A DNA stretch of 64,000 nucleotides from Chlamydoabsidia padenii (GCA_025330725.1 JAIWND010000003.1:496001-560000), one strand, 5' to 3'; positions 14,889-25,819 are shown, counted from the first letter of the stretch. Translations and numbers: made by a program. Notes: a model not told the origin generated them from the letters alone.

Positions 14889-16692
14889 TTAGGCAATAGC
14901 ACCACAGGTAATCAGAGACATGAAGCTATGCCAGAATCCACGATCATTCTTTTGTTGTCCTTGTGGTATATCATGATGCGGTGTAGAGTTAGTTTGTAAT
15001 CCATGTTGAGGTGAAGGTGGCATGACAGGTGGTTTGACTTCTTCGACTACTTTTTGATTTTGTTGTTGGGATATATGTCGTTTCGCGGATACTTGCTGTT
15101 GAGGTGCTGTTCGTCGTGGTTGATTCGATTCGCGAGTATGACGGTGTCGACTCATGGTCTTTGCATGAATGAATAAACAAATAAAGGAAGGATTGTCGGA
15201 TTAGTATAAGAGATTAGGTACCGACTTGATATATATATATATATATATATACATTACCTCCCAGCCTTTGCCATTGTTTAATAAGCACCAGTCATAAACA
15301 CCATCATCCGTTTCATTATTATTACGAAGCACCTTGTTAAAGAGTTCCCGTAAGAATTCATAATCAGGCGATTCTTCAAATCCCAATTTGCGTACATATT
15401 GCAGATAGACCCCGAATTCTTCTATAAATAAAATATTAGCAAATCATTCATTCATTATATGATGTTGATATTACCTGGATATTCAGCACATAATTCCTTG
15501 ATCGGTGTAGATTGTTTCTTTTCACCAATCTTTTCGTATTTCTGTTTGTTTGTTGGCGCCTTGAGACCCTGCCAAGGTAAAGATCCACGTAAAAAGTACA
15601 TAAACACATGACCAAGCGATTCCAGATCATCCCGTCTTGATTGTTCTATAATATAATACATATTGTCAGTCATCATTATCATTACAAGATATTAAGGTTG
15701 TCCTCTCTCTCTCTCTCTCTCTCTCTTCCCCCCCCCTTTTTTTTTTTTTGGTTCTTACCTCGACCTAAATGGGTATTGATACTCATGTATCTTGCAGTGC
15801 CAGATAAGCTTTTGCGTTCACGGTAGGGTATATGTTGTTTTGTTTTAGGGTCCCGGTAATGTTTAGCCATTCCATAATCGATCATAAACACCGTATTAGC
15901 GCATTTTGATCCAGGACGACCGATCAAAAAGTTATCTGGTTTGATATCACTATTAAAGAGAGAGTTAGATTACATGTTAGATAACTTTATTAAAAAGTTC
16001 CCTACCGATAGATGAGACTTCGTTCGTGGACATTTTCAACGCGATAGAGCTAAAAGAAGGGGTAAAATAAGAGATTAGATAATGTATACAGTCAAATAAA
16101 CAGAAAAACAGAGTGGTGTGTGATAGGAGGAAGAAGAGATTAAGGGGAATTGATGGCTTACCATTTGTTTTGCCAACATGGCCACTGTTTTGATTGAAAA
16201 TTGTCGTCCACACATATCAAACAAGTCTTCTAAACTTGGACCCAGCAAATCAATCACCAATATGTTGTGTAAGCCTTCTTGACCAAAATAGAATGCCTTT
16301 GGAACACCATCTAATTTTTTTTTTTTTAACATGTCAGTTATTAGCATGTATATAGTCCAATACAATTAGTCCTTACGTAGTCCAGCTAGAATTTTGTAGG
16401 TACGATATTCATCCCGTAATTGAGGAGCATCCGACTTTCTTGGTTCAAACTTGATTGCCACTGATTGATTATTGAGTAGATTTGTTCCTATCATGTATAA
16501 AAAACGGAGAGAAGGCATGAAAGAGTGAGTTATACCATGTAGTTATTGTTATTGTTGTTATTATATTGGCTTACCTTCGTATAGTACACCAAAACTACCT
16601 TCACCAAGTTTTTTCCCTACTTTGTAATGCACACCAACAACATTTGAAGACGACGACGAGTGGTGTTGACTTGATGGTTGATGACTGGTCAT
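14889..16692 (-). CDS. Casein kinase I, Yck1/2 (CK1 gamma) type
   Basis: Ser/Thr kinase of the membrane-associated CK1 branch, which acts in endocytosis, nutrient signalling and polarity in fungi. Eight exons (16692-16575, 16487-16377, 16310-16162, 16049-16006, 15949-15759, 15645-15475, 15421-15258, 15158-14889) give 405 aa. Visible kinase landmarks are the glycine loop [19 protein letters not shown] with the ATP-binding Lys, [20 protein letters not shown], the catalytic loop [43 protein letters not shown], and [11 protein letters not shown] with the Yck hallmark [13 protein letters not shown]. After the kinase (ending near residue 315) a basic, Gln/Pro-rich tail ends [16 protein letters not shown]. 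Yck proteins usually end in a palmitoylated CC; here only one Cys lies five residues from the end, so the mode of membrane attachment is uncertain. Confidence 0.95.
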
Positions 16693-17220
16693 ACCAACAA
16701 TTTGGATAGATAATTAGAGCAAGTAATGTTGATGGTGGTTTTTATATGGAGTACCAAGTCGTATCAGAGCCCCCCAAAAAAAAGATAAGAGTGTGTGAAT
16801 AAATGGAAGGATGAGAAAAAAGGGGGCAAGTGGGGAGTAAGAGAAAGAAGAAAGGAAGAAATCACAAGTGACCCAAAAAGAAAAGAAGAAAAAAGTGAAA
16901 GCGGAGTTGAATTTACTTTACCACTTTGCTGCACGTGCTGGGTGAGTCCTAGTAAACGTCAGAAAAACAACCAAATTGGCAGAACTCGTTGGATCTAGTA
17001 TGTTATTTATCGCAAAATAAAGTGTTTCATGCTCATGATCATTCACTCCTTGAAGAAATATCACTCGAATGGAAAAATAAACTGATTTGAGTCCCCGCCT
17101 GCTTTATTCATCCCGATATCGAAAGTTTTTGAGAAAAGTAAATGAATCAATGCTTTTATTTCAATACACACCACAAGTAGTTAGACTTCAGATGATCTTG
17201 AAGGTCCTGGTGATACTACA
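16693..17220. other. Intergenic region
   Basis: Promoter of the casein kinase gene and the 3' flank of the PAP2 gene. It holds a weak motif variant GCGGAGTTGAA near 16902 and a clearer one at 17086-17099. The strand-plus open frame at 16795 is A/G-rich low-complexity and not supported. Confidence 0.5.
17086..17099. promoter_or_regulatory. Recurrent motif variant TTTGAGTCCCCGCC
   Basis: Lies between the casein kinase promoter (394 bp upstream of its start) and the PAP2 3' end. Variant of the core with one substitution and one extra C. Confidence 0.35.
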
Positions 17221-18716
17221 TTAGTTTTTTAAAAAAAAAAATAAAAAAAAAAGAACTCTGTGAGTATCTTTGAATTCCGTCTCAAGGTAGTACAACATTA
17301 AATCCCCGACCAATGCCTTACGGGTTCTTTCTGGATCATCCCGATGCCGATGTACGTTCTGAGATTCTTCATCTTGTTGGAACAAGTCACTACTTCTTGA
17401 TAATCGATGAGAATTTTGTTTATCATATTCAAAAAGAGATGAGTGATACTGTAGGTAGCCGAATACGCCACAAGTTGCCCCTATTGATACAAATGATGTA
17501 TTCCACTAGTCAGACATCACCCTTTTTTTTTTTTTATCTAAATGTATTTACCAATGATGCCTCCAATCAGGAGATCAGTAAAATGATGACGATTTTCAAC
17601 AAAGCGAGTAGCACACATGAAAACAGCACCAACAAGGGGGGTCCAAAAGACAATGGATTTGATCGTGCGCTATGTATAAAGTCATGCATGAATGAATTGT
17701 TGATACAATGTTCTCTGATTTTTACCACTCCCTCTTTTTGATTAAATAAATGAATGTGTTTGGCAAAAAACAAAGATAGATACACCCAACCTGAAAAGGA
17801 ATCTGTGAAAAAAAGAAGGATGTGAATGGTCTGTCGGGATTTGAAGTTGCATGAATTCAAGGGATAGCCAAAAATACATACAGGAAGCATGACCACTTGG
17901 AAAAGATTTAAATCCATCGTTATCCATGGGTGATGTTGTGCATATTGTGTAATTCGATAATCCAAATGGAGGATCAATAGCACCAATGGGAGGCTGGCAT
18001 CGGGATAAAAAGTCAGGACGAGGTCTACCCACAAAGATCTATGACGAGAGAAAAATGTTTAGTATTATTTATACATATCCAGCATAGGATATTATTATCT
18101 TGTTGATATTAGCCTTTTTCTTGTTGCTTCACCCTAGTTAATAGGAAAATAAAGAGAGAGAGAGAGAGAGAGAGAGAGGATGAGATGTCAAATTCAAATA
18201 CCGACATACTGGCATTATTTTTAAGATCTTACTTTAATGATTCTATTATCATGGCACAAAAAGAAACAGATAAGCCAAGACCTTTTTTTTTTTTTTTTTT
18301 TTTTCCACAAGAGCTTTGTGTTAGTCAAACCAGTATAGTCTATAATCATACTTACCGAGTAATCCACGATTCAAATCAACCACAGGGGCATTCATCAAGG
18401 CAGTAAGTGTAATAAGAATCGCTGGCACAAGGAAACATAACACCTAATCATTATACATCGAGTTATAAAAATAAAAAATAAAAAGAACCATCATTATTTG
18501 AGACCTTACTGATAACAACCAAAAGGGAATGGCATCTCGAGAGACATGGGTATACATCAAATCTGGATCTGCCAATGAGAACTCTTGGTAGTGTGGTTTC
18601 AAAACACTGATAAAATAAGTACCCAACGATATGACTGAAATGACAATCCAGTCAACCATCAAAAAAGCTTGAATGACTTGTACAAAAGCTCTATTTCTGA
18701 ATCTTTCTGGTATCAT
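17221..18716 (-). CDS. PAP2-family lipid phosphatase (Dpp1/Lpp1-like), apparent frame break
   Basis: Membrane phosphatase of the PAP2 family, expected to dephosphorylate phosphatidate, lysophosphatidate or diacylglycerol pyrophosphate. Segments: 18716-18510, 18443-18356, 18281-18233, 18038-17882, 17790-17726, 17669-17552 and 17480-17221. All three phosphatase motifs are present: KxxxxxRP as IFVGRPRPDFLSRC, PSGH in SFPSGHAS, and SR..H as ATRFVENRHHFTDLLIGG. Six hydrophobic helices surround them. Every junction keeps frame except that between 18233 and 18038: exon 3 ends TTAAA before GTAAGA, one base short of joining the ATC TTT GTG GGT frame. The expected AAG|GTAAGA seems to have lost a G. Either a deletion, a sequence error or a non-GT donor explains it. 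The long polar tail after the last helix and its TTT-rich end (stop near 17221) are less certain. Confidence 0.82.
17298..17310. promoter_or_regulatory. Motif-like sequence TTAAATCCCCGAC inside PAP2 coding tail
   Basis: Matches the recurrent core with one extra C, but lies in the predicted last exon of PAP2. It may be coincidental, or may mean that the coding region ends earlier than modelled. Confidence 0.25.
17833..17846. promoter_or_regulatory. Recurrent motif in PAP2 intron 4
   Basis: Plus-strand GTCGGGATTTGAAG; on the gene's sense strand it reads CTTCAAATCCCGAC. It sits inside the intron between 17882 and 17790. Confidence 0.45.
18153..18179. repeat. (AG)n microsatellite in PAP2 intron 3
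   Basis: About 13 AG units within the longest PAP2 intron, next to the frame-breaking junction. Confidence 0.9.
18193..18205. promoter_or_regulatory. Recurrent motif variant TTCAAATACCGAC in PAP2 intron 3
   Basis: ATACCG instead of ATCCCG. Lies in the intron downstream of exon 3. Confidence 0.45.
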
Positions 18717-19142
18717 GATTTTTGATAGTGGTATAAAATTTTCGGTCGGGAAAAAAAAAAGTTGTGTAAGGAAAGAAGATGGGTACTCTATCCTTTATAC
18801 TTTTTGATATCATATAATGTGATATTACCCTTGTGATAATGATAACATCAACTGCTTGCATGCATTTTGATGGACGAAAAAAGGAGGCGCTTTTTGAGCA
18901 TGCTTTAATGTGTCAGCAATGCCGCGGAGTTCATTCATGCAAAATAAGCTTTTCAAATCCCGGCCAATCAGAGATCGCAATATCTTTGATGGGGTTTCTT
19001 ATTTTAGTTATCATCTTATCTATCTAACGAAAAATTGAGTCGGCCAATCAAAATCATGCCTGGACTACTTCAAGTTTGTTTTTTCATGTTTTCAATTTTT
19101 TGTCTCTTCTTTCTCTTCTTTCTAACTCAATTTATATATACC
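18717..19142. other. Divergent promoter of PAP2 and adenylate kinase genes
   Basis: 425-bp region between two divergent starts. It contains motif TTTCAAATCCCGGCC at 18951-18965 overlapping a CCAAT box (GGCCAATCAG), and a second GGCCAATCAA at 19042-19051. A pyrimidine-rich stretch precedes the adenylate kinase start. Confidence 0.6.
18951..18965. promoter_or_regulatory. Recurrent motif fused to a CCAAT box
   Basis: TTTCAAATCCCGGCC continues directly into CCAATCAG. It is 235 bp from the PAP2 start and 178 bp from the adenylate kinase start, so it could serve both. Confidence 0.6.
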
Positions 19143-20285
19143 ATGACATTTCCTTTACGCCATCTATTTAAGCAACACATTAGATCATACCACGATTGTC
19201 CTATTAATGCTTTACAACCTCTACGACTCTTACTACTTGGCAGTCCGGTAAAAGGAAAAAAAATAACCGATGGGAGCATGTTACTCACACTCACTTTATG
19301 CTTTTTTGTTGTTGTTGTTGTTGAACAATATTATATAGGGTTCAGGCAAAGGAACGCAGTCGGAACGATTGAAAACAAACTTTGGTGTGTCTCATTTATC
19401 AAGTGGTGATCTACTACGAAAGAACATCAACCAACATTCTTTTATTGGACAACAAGCAGCAGAATACGTCGCTCAAGGGAAACTTGTACCTGATAACCTT
19501 CTTGTCTCATTGGTGGATCGTGAACTGGCACAAGTGGGTGGGGTAAGTGACTTTATTGTAAAACAACTATAAACGGTGGTAAAATACTAACCTGGCCTTT
19601 TGGAAATAACGCGTGATATGTGTGTGTTTTTTTTTTGTCAGCAGAATTGGTTACTTGATGGATTCCCACGCACTGTAAAGCAAGCACATGCACTTGACAA
19701 GACTTTGGAACGACTGATGCAACCTTTAAATTTGGTGATTAATCTTGAAGTACCTGAAGAAGTGATTCTTGCCAGAATCATGGGTAAGTTGGGAGGGGGA
19801 AAAGTGAACATCATCATTGCACTTACTAATCTGTTACTCTTTTAGATCGATGGGTACATATTCCTTCTGGACGAGTCTATAACTTATCTTACAACCCTCC
19901 TCGTGTTCATGGATTAGACGATGTGACAGGTGAACCCTTATCGAAGCGTCCTGATGATTGTCCTGATGTGTTTCGGGTCCGAATGCAACAACACAAAGTC
20001 ATGGCGGATCCACTATTAAACCATTACAGTAATGTTGCCGTTACTGTCCGGGGAAACACCAGTGATGAAATTTATCCACAAATCGAAAGGGAAATCGTTA
20101 ATCGATTGGGTCTTCTTCCGGCTACTACTAGTACTGCATCATCAACATCTACACATCTTGGTGCTACGGCGGCGGCTAAATATCATCAACGAAACACACA
20201 ACAACAACAACAACAACAACATTTGACGGCATCCTCAGCAGTAGTGGTGGATTTGGAAGAAAGGATGGCTGGCTCTGCTCAATAG
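19143..20285 (+). CDS. Adenylate kinase 3 / GTP:AMP phosphotransferase, mitochondrial
   Basis: Transfers phosphate from a nucleoside triphosphate (GTP or ITP in AK3) to AMP. Exons 19143-19247, 19339-19542, 19642 (or 19645)-19783 and 19846-20285 give 296 or 295 aa. The N-terminus MTFPLRHLFKQHIRSYHD is basic and amphipathic, fitting a matrix-targeting peptide. The P-loop GSPGSGKGT is rebuilt across the first junction. AMP-site motifs are SSGDLLR and DGFPRT. The LID is the short type without zinc cysteines: HIPSGRVYNLSYNPP, DDVTGEPLSKRPDD. Exon 3 has a NAGNAG acceptor (CAGCAG) that allows one glutamine more or less. A C-terminal Ser/Thr/Gln-rich extension of about 50 residues, including a poly-Q run, follows the kinase fold. 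A hydrophobic upstream frame from 19035 is rejected as 5'UTR. Confidence 0.93.
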
Positions 20286-21099
20286 GATCTCTATTATTAT
20301 CTTTACTACTCTCTCCATTTTATTTATTTATACATATACATAGTCTTACTCTCTACATTAATGTAGCTGTTATACATATAGTTGTTGCCTTATAGTCACA
20401 TCATCACCCTCCTATCTATTTACTCTACTTTTTTTTATATGTACATTCCTTTATGAAATAAAAAACTCAATCCATCATTGATCATATCAGTGTGGTGATG
20501 AAACATAATATTGTCTACCTCTTTTTTTTTTTTTAGTAGTAGTGTGTAGCTCATGTGCCATAATTGACATGTGTTTTTCCCCACCAGGACTTTTTTTTTT
20601 ATTTTTTGTTGGTGCATATCCCCCCTCAAATGAACATGGACTTTGTCGTTAGGATGATCCAAGAGCAACAAATAATTCATGCATACTGTAAAAAAAAGCC
20701 CTTCCCCGCAAAAAAAAGTGTATCGTTATATGCATTGACCCTTCATATTTTCAGGGGCCGACCGTGCTGTGGTATTGGATATGCATGTGCCTATACGGAT
20801 GGAATGAAGGAGAGATACATTATTGTATTTGTCAGTCTATTGAGCTGATCAAAGTATTCTTTATTAATTAAAAAAAGAGCGGAATACGAAGGATATATGT
20901 AAAACAATAGAAGTAGGTAAGAAGATTAGTGCTAGGGTAAATTTTTAAAAGAGATAATGGTAGTAAATAAAAAAGTAACTAGGATAATAAAGTGTTGATA
21001 TACAAGGTATACAAAAAAGAAAAAGAAAAGATAACAGTGGGTAGTAGTAAAAATGGTATAAAGTATGGTAAAAAAAAAAAAAAAAAAAAAAGAGAGAAA
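20286..21099. other. Intergenic region between convergent genes
   Basis: 3' flanks of the adenylate kinase gene (ATGAAATAAAAA near 20453) and of the DnaJ-TMEM185 gene. AT-rich; the open frames are short and unsupported. Confidence 0.5.
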
Positions 21100-22615
21100 T
21101 TAGGAGCCCAAAATTTCACCAGATTGAGTGATGCGACGGTTCGGATCTATCAAGGCTTGAGCGGATTCCATATCATCCAGATCGCCAAGGGTGGAAATCA
21201 TCATCAGACAAGGAAGACAACATCCACAACAGCAAGTGACTACAGCCAAGATAATAAAGACGGGGACAAAGACAGTCGCCATACTTAGATACCATGCCCC
21301 ATCCAGACGCCGAGCCACCAAACCAATCAATGCATAAACCAAAGTGCCTACCACCACAAAGGCCACCATACCCACCAACACCGTCACCTTTCCTTGTTGA
21401 GCCACTTCGGGTTGAGGTAAACGACTAAACCGTCGGTAGCTGAGTCCCAATTGAATTGCATACTTGACCGCCACCAGATAGAGAGGAATAAATACAACCG
21501 CCCAAGAGCAAGTGATAGTGCCATCGATCCGCAGAGCCATGAGAACAAACAAAACCAGTCGGAGGACAAGGAGCCAAAACTTGTGGAAGATCAAGGATAG
21601 TCCAGTAGAAACAAACATGCCACCATCATCCAAGGATTGATGAATCACCATCAATGCAATCCCATAGTCCGCCAACATCAAACACAAGTTCAATCCTTCC
21701 AGGACAAAGTAGGGGATAAAAATCACTGTTGCGGACCACGCCACTTTTTGATCCAGAGTAAGGACAATGAAGATTTGGAATAAGAGAGCCAAGATAAAGT
21801 ACATCATCAATAATCCACGAGTAATCCATTGCATTCGTTTCCGTCCCTGTCGTCGTCGTTTATCACCTTCCATTGCCTCGTCGTCATTGAATCGTTGTCT
21901 CTCGTCCTTGTCGTCGTTCTTGTCGTCCGCACCGTCATTGTTTGGTGTAGAGAGAATGTATCGTCCCAGTGCATAGGCTATAAACACATGGATGAGCCAA
22001 AGCGGGATCCATACTGTTGCCCACGCCCACTCCACCCGACCATCGATCTTGACTGCCAAAAACGAAAAGAAGAGAATCAGCAAAATCAGGATCATATCCA
22101 TCGCCAAGACTACCGTGCAGATCATGGATTCGATTTCGGGATCGAATAAAGGACTGGCCATGGTTCCCATCATTTGTAGTCCTAGTTCGCCATACCGATC
22201 GTATACCCGTCGTTTTTGTTCGTCCCCTAATACCTATTGTTATAGTAGCAAAACAATTAATCCTTGGTTGTCAAAGTTTGGGCTTGGACTTTTTTTTTTT
22301 ATGTTACCTCGTAGGCGTGGCTGATATCCTTAAACTAAAGTATAATGGGTGTAGTTAGATTTGTTTGTCATTAAAAGTTCATGTATCAAGTTGAGAGGTT
22401 ATACTTACTTGATCAGTACTATCAGGATTCTTGTCAGGATGGTATCGTAATGCAAGTCGTCTGTAAGCCTAAGGGATAACGTGAAAGTTTGGTCAGAGAT
22501 AGACAAAGAGCCTAAATCCTTCTTTTTTTTTTTCATATACCTTTTTAACTTCTTCTGGTGTGGCTGTTTTACTTATACCTAAAGTTTCATAAAGACCTGT
22601 TGTGTTTCTTTCCAT
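21100..22615 (-). CDS. DnaJ-TMEM185 fusion membrane protein
   Basis: Exons 22615-22541, 22468-22409, 22334-22308 and 22233-21100 give 431 aa. Residues 6-72 form a J-domain: LYETLGISKTATPEEVKKAY, the HSP70-stimulating tripeptide in YHPDKNP, then FKDISHAYEVLGDEQKRRVY. The remaining 350 residues are a string of hydrophobic helices with repeated KIDGRVEWAWATVWIPLW / RIDGTITCSWAVVFIPLY / RLDGAWYLSMATVFVPVF units, the signature of the TMEM185 (Tmemb_185A) family. A Lys/Asp-rich loop near residue 175 (NDDKDERQRFNDDEAMEGDK) is probably cytosolic. The architecture suggests a membrane-bound Hsp70 co-chaperone. A 27-nt exon (22334-22308) encodes part of the J-domain. Motif TTAAAACCCCGCC lies 114 bp upstream. 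Confidence 0.92.
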
Positions 22616-22728
22616 GACGTTGTTGGTAAAAGTTCTAAAAAAATAAAAATAAAAAAAAGAGAGAGAAAGAGAGAGGAAAGAATTAGTGTGAAGTCAGGGA
22701 GTTCCTTTTTTTTTTTGTGGTCATCGGA

Positions 22729-22741
22729 TTAAAACCCCGCC
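22729..22741. promoter_or_regulatory. Recurrent motif TTAAAACCCCGCC
   Basis: 114 bp upstream of the DnaJ-TMEM185 start. Core variant AACCCCGCC. Confidence 0.5.
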
Positions 22742-23036
22742 AAACGCCAGAACAGGTACACTGATCCAGTCAATTGAGGTAAAGTTTAATATAACCACAA
22801 AACACAGCACGTTTATTATGACTCTACAAGATATGTAAATACAATTCATATAATGAATCTTTTATACTATCTATCAAATAACACTAAACTTCAATCACCC
22901 CCGTTCCGCGCCCAAAGTTCCCAACTGACTGTGATCCCCCCTATTCATGCGTTTTTTTTTATTTTATTATTTTCCTTTTCACTTACCTAATTATATATAA
23001 CATTTGAAGGTGTCAAGTTTCTAGAGTTCATTCACC

Positions 23037-23138
23037 CTAAATAGACGATTCATAGGTACCTATAAACCATGCAAGTAAAATCAGTAGCACGTTCATCCAC
23101 AGTGTATGCGTTGCCTCCATGATACCATCAATAAGCAT
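23037..23138 (-). CDS. Possible 33-aa single-pass membrane peptide
   Basis: ATG at 23138 opens MLIDGIMEATHTLWMNVLL, continues with ILLAWFIGTYESSI and stops. The central 16 residues are hydrophobic enough for one membrane helix. On the same strand a donor/acceptor pair about 140 nt apart (23344 and 23206) would make a spliced 5' leader, and the recurrent promoter motif lies about 260 bp upstream, where the other genes carry theirs. I do not recognise the peptide. Chance is a real alternative for so short a frame. Confidence 0.3.
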   Translation of the reverse strand: MLIDGIMEATHTLWMNVLLILLAWFIGTYESSI

Positions 23139-23397
23139 CTTGCCTTTGGTAGTTGACCATATCAAGTGCTCCGTTTAAATTAGTCAAAGGGAAGCAGTAG
23201 TACCTATAACAAAAACGCTTCAAATTAATGACATGCCCATTCCACAGCCACTCCTTTTCCTACCTCCTTTCCTCCCTATTCGCAGACAGCTATGTTGTAT
23301 GATTAGGATTGAAGAATTAGAGATGTTTGACCTTGTGATCTTACCTTGATGATGCGGCCCGAGATCGATGGTGGTGGTGCACATTGACACAGGGAAA

Positions 23398-23412
23398 TTT
23401 TCAAATACCGCC
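23398..23412. promoter_or_regulatory. Recurrent motif TTTTCAAATACCGCC
   Basis: No annotated gene starts nearby on the usual side; it precedes the possible small spliced transcript (minus strand) and lies 213 bp before the INTS11 stop. Confidence 0.45.
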
Positions 23413-23610
23413 GAGATCGACCATATTCATGCAAATAACCAATTGATCCATACTAGATATATATAAAAAGAAGTCAAGTAGTTGTTTCTTATAGCTAGTC
23501 ATACCAACATATTATAAGGTGGAGAGGAAGATGAGTAGATACAAATAAAGTATGGACATGATAGTATTTATTATATAAAACAATACAAAGGTGTAAAGAT
23601 GGATGAGGGA

Positions 23611-25819
23611 TTATGATGATACTACACTAGAAGAAGGATCGGATTGCCGGTCGTATAGTACCAAATTGACAGCACCAAGGATATAACTGGCCAAATCTTC
23701 GTCCACATAGTCCCATTGTATTATGATCCTATCGCCTGTTGATGATGATGTTGCATTTGTGGCGCATGCCAATACTACGCTCTTGATCTTGATATTGTCG
23801 TTCGTCCTTTCCATCACAATCGAATCCGTTTTGCCAATCACTTGTAGTATACCAATATAGAGCGAGTCCAAAACCCGTTGACGAATTATCCGTTGCTGTT
23901 CTTCAGGTTGATAATGTTCATTAGAGGCCAATAGAGTGATAAACCGGCTCGAGTCAAACACCTTTTCCACCTGGAATATAACAGGTTTTGAAGCTGGTGG
24001 TGTTGGTGCTGATGATGGGCGAGTTGTTGTTGTTTTGTCGATTTGTTGCTGGTAATAATCTTTAGACACAATATCCACGCCAGTAGGTATATTTCCTTTG
24101 TAAGTCATCAGGAGAACGCCATTGATGGGTATTCTTGACGGGGGTTGTAATGCCAGTTTTTGTTCTACCGAGAGCACTGATGCCAAAGAGTCGTTACCGT
24201 CATCCATGTCCTTTTCTTTATCATCCATCTCGATATTGCTACGCTGTCGTTGTTGCTGATCCTTCCAATGCTGTTTTAACAAGTCGGCGCTGATTCTACC
24301 TGGAATATCCATTGATGTTTCAATGTTGATGCTGACACCATTGGCCGGGTTGAGACAGGGTATTCCAAATTCATTCATCACTTTACTTTTCAAAAAGTCC
24401 ATTTGACCACGTTCACCATGCACCAGGACAACATGGCGCGGTTCAGAGTGTCGAATGAGTTGCATGATTCCTTTGGCATCGGCATGAGCACTAAAGGAGA
24501 GATTGCGGACTTGTAAATTCACATCGATCTTGGTGAAATGATCGACCTCCACCACCTTTTGACCAGAGAGCACCTTGGCACCGACGGTTCCCGCCACACA
24601 GTAACCAGGCATAATCACCATGTTTTTCGGATCAGGTGCAAACTTTTTAAAGATTTCCAACGATGTACCTTGATGCAGCATTCCCGGAGTCGCAAACACC
24701 ACCATCGGTCCAGGCAGATCCATGTACTTCCGATTCCAAGGCTGAATATGTTTAAAGTCAAACATGTTGCGCTGTACAAAGGTCGACTTGATTTTCTGAT
24801 TGGTCCAGTTGATAAAGAGCTTGTAGTATTCAATCGCACGTTCCGTCAGACCTGTCGAGAAGTAAACCGGTACCTTAAGATCCATGCGTTCCCAGTAAGA
24901 CTCGATGAGAATACAGAGTTCTTGTGCACGTCCAAGAGCAAAGCATGGAATCACCACCTTGCCACCAGCTGCCACACAGTCATGGACCTTTTTCAAAAAG
25001 TCACGTTCCCGAGATCGTTTAGAGTCGCGTATAGTGGTTCCATAAGTGCTTTCGGTGATGAGAACATCCGGTCGTAGTTTATCAATCCAGGCAGAGCCCA
25101 AGTGGCGATCAGGTGTCATGTTATAATCCCCAGTATAGACCACCGATTCATGACCCACTTTGGCATAAATCATCGCCGCCCCTAAAACGTGACCAGCATA
25201 GTAAGCCTTGATTTCCAATTCGTCGTCCACATATATTGTTTGGTGCAGCTGGATGGGAATCACCTTTTTCATACACGCCTTGATCATGTCGGATGTAAAA
25301 AAGTTCGTTTCGCCTTTGCGGTCCACACTGATCTTGCGGTAATCTTCAAGTAACAGTGGACAGATCGCTTTGGTGGGGTGAGTCATGTAGATGGGTCCAT
25401 CATAGCCAAGCATTTCAGTAAAGTATGGAAGAGCACCACAATGATCAAGGTGGAAATGGCTAATGATCACACAATCGATAATGTCTGTAAAGTTGCCCTG
25501 TTTCGAGATGTAGGTAAAGTCAGGGAAACGCCGATGATCGTTATAGCCCATATGGAATCCTAAAACAGCAAAATATAAGTCATGGTCAATGTTTTATCTT
25601 CAAAAGACACGTCTTTTCTTTTTTTCTTTAGATCTCTTACCACAATCAAACATAATGTTTTTTGTCCCAATAGTAACTAATATACAGCTGCGACCGACAT
25701 CCTGACCTAAAAACAAACAAGGAATTTCACAGTAAAGTGATTAGATAAGTAGACCATTACAAAGTTTTTAATTTCTTCGCTAGTTTACCTGCACCAAGGG
25801 GTACAATTCGAATAGTCAT
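23611..25819 (-). CDS. INTS11: Integrator complex subunit 11 (metallo-beta-lactamase endonuclease)
   Basis: Exons 25819-25789, 25706-25641 and 25559-23611 give 681 aa. The N-terminal metallo-beta-lactamase and beta-CASP domains carry the zinc motifs SHFHLDHCG (residues 66-72), [14 protein letters not shown] and FSAHADAKG, and the stretches [19 protein letters not shown] and [16 protein letters not shown]. The wording matches INTS11 rather than CPSF73/Ysh1: [48 protein letters not shown]. The C-terminal region keeps an INTS11-like fold ending in [20 protein letters not shown]. In animals this enzyme cleaves snRNA 3' ends and promoter-proximal nascent RNA. All catalytic residues are intact. Motif TTCAAATCCCGAC lies 102 bp upstream. 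Confidence 0.93.

Larger units (their letters stand above)
22616..23610. other. Region upstream of DnaJ-TMEM185 with a possible small spliced gene
   Basis: Contains the DnaJ-TMEM185 promoter (motif at 22729-22741) and, further out, a motif at 23398-23412 followed on the minus strand by a plausible donor (CAAG|GTAAGATC near 23344) and acceptor (TTATAG near 23206). See the small ORF at 23037-23138. Confidence 0.5.

Noticed and set aside
19035..19142. Longer N-terminus for adenylate kinase (MSRPIKIMPG...)
   Set aside because: It would put a hydrophobic helix before a good matrix-targeting peptide; a leader with an upstream frame is simpler.
24538..25077. 179-residue plus-strand frame inside INTS11
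   Set aside because: Antisense shadow of the conserved beta-CASP coding region, with no splice or family support.
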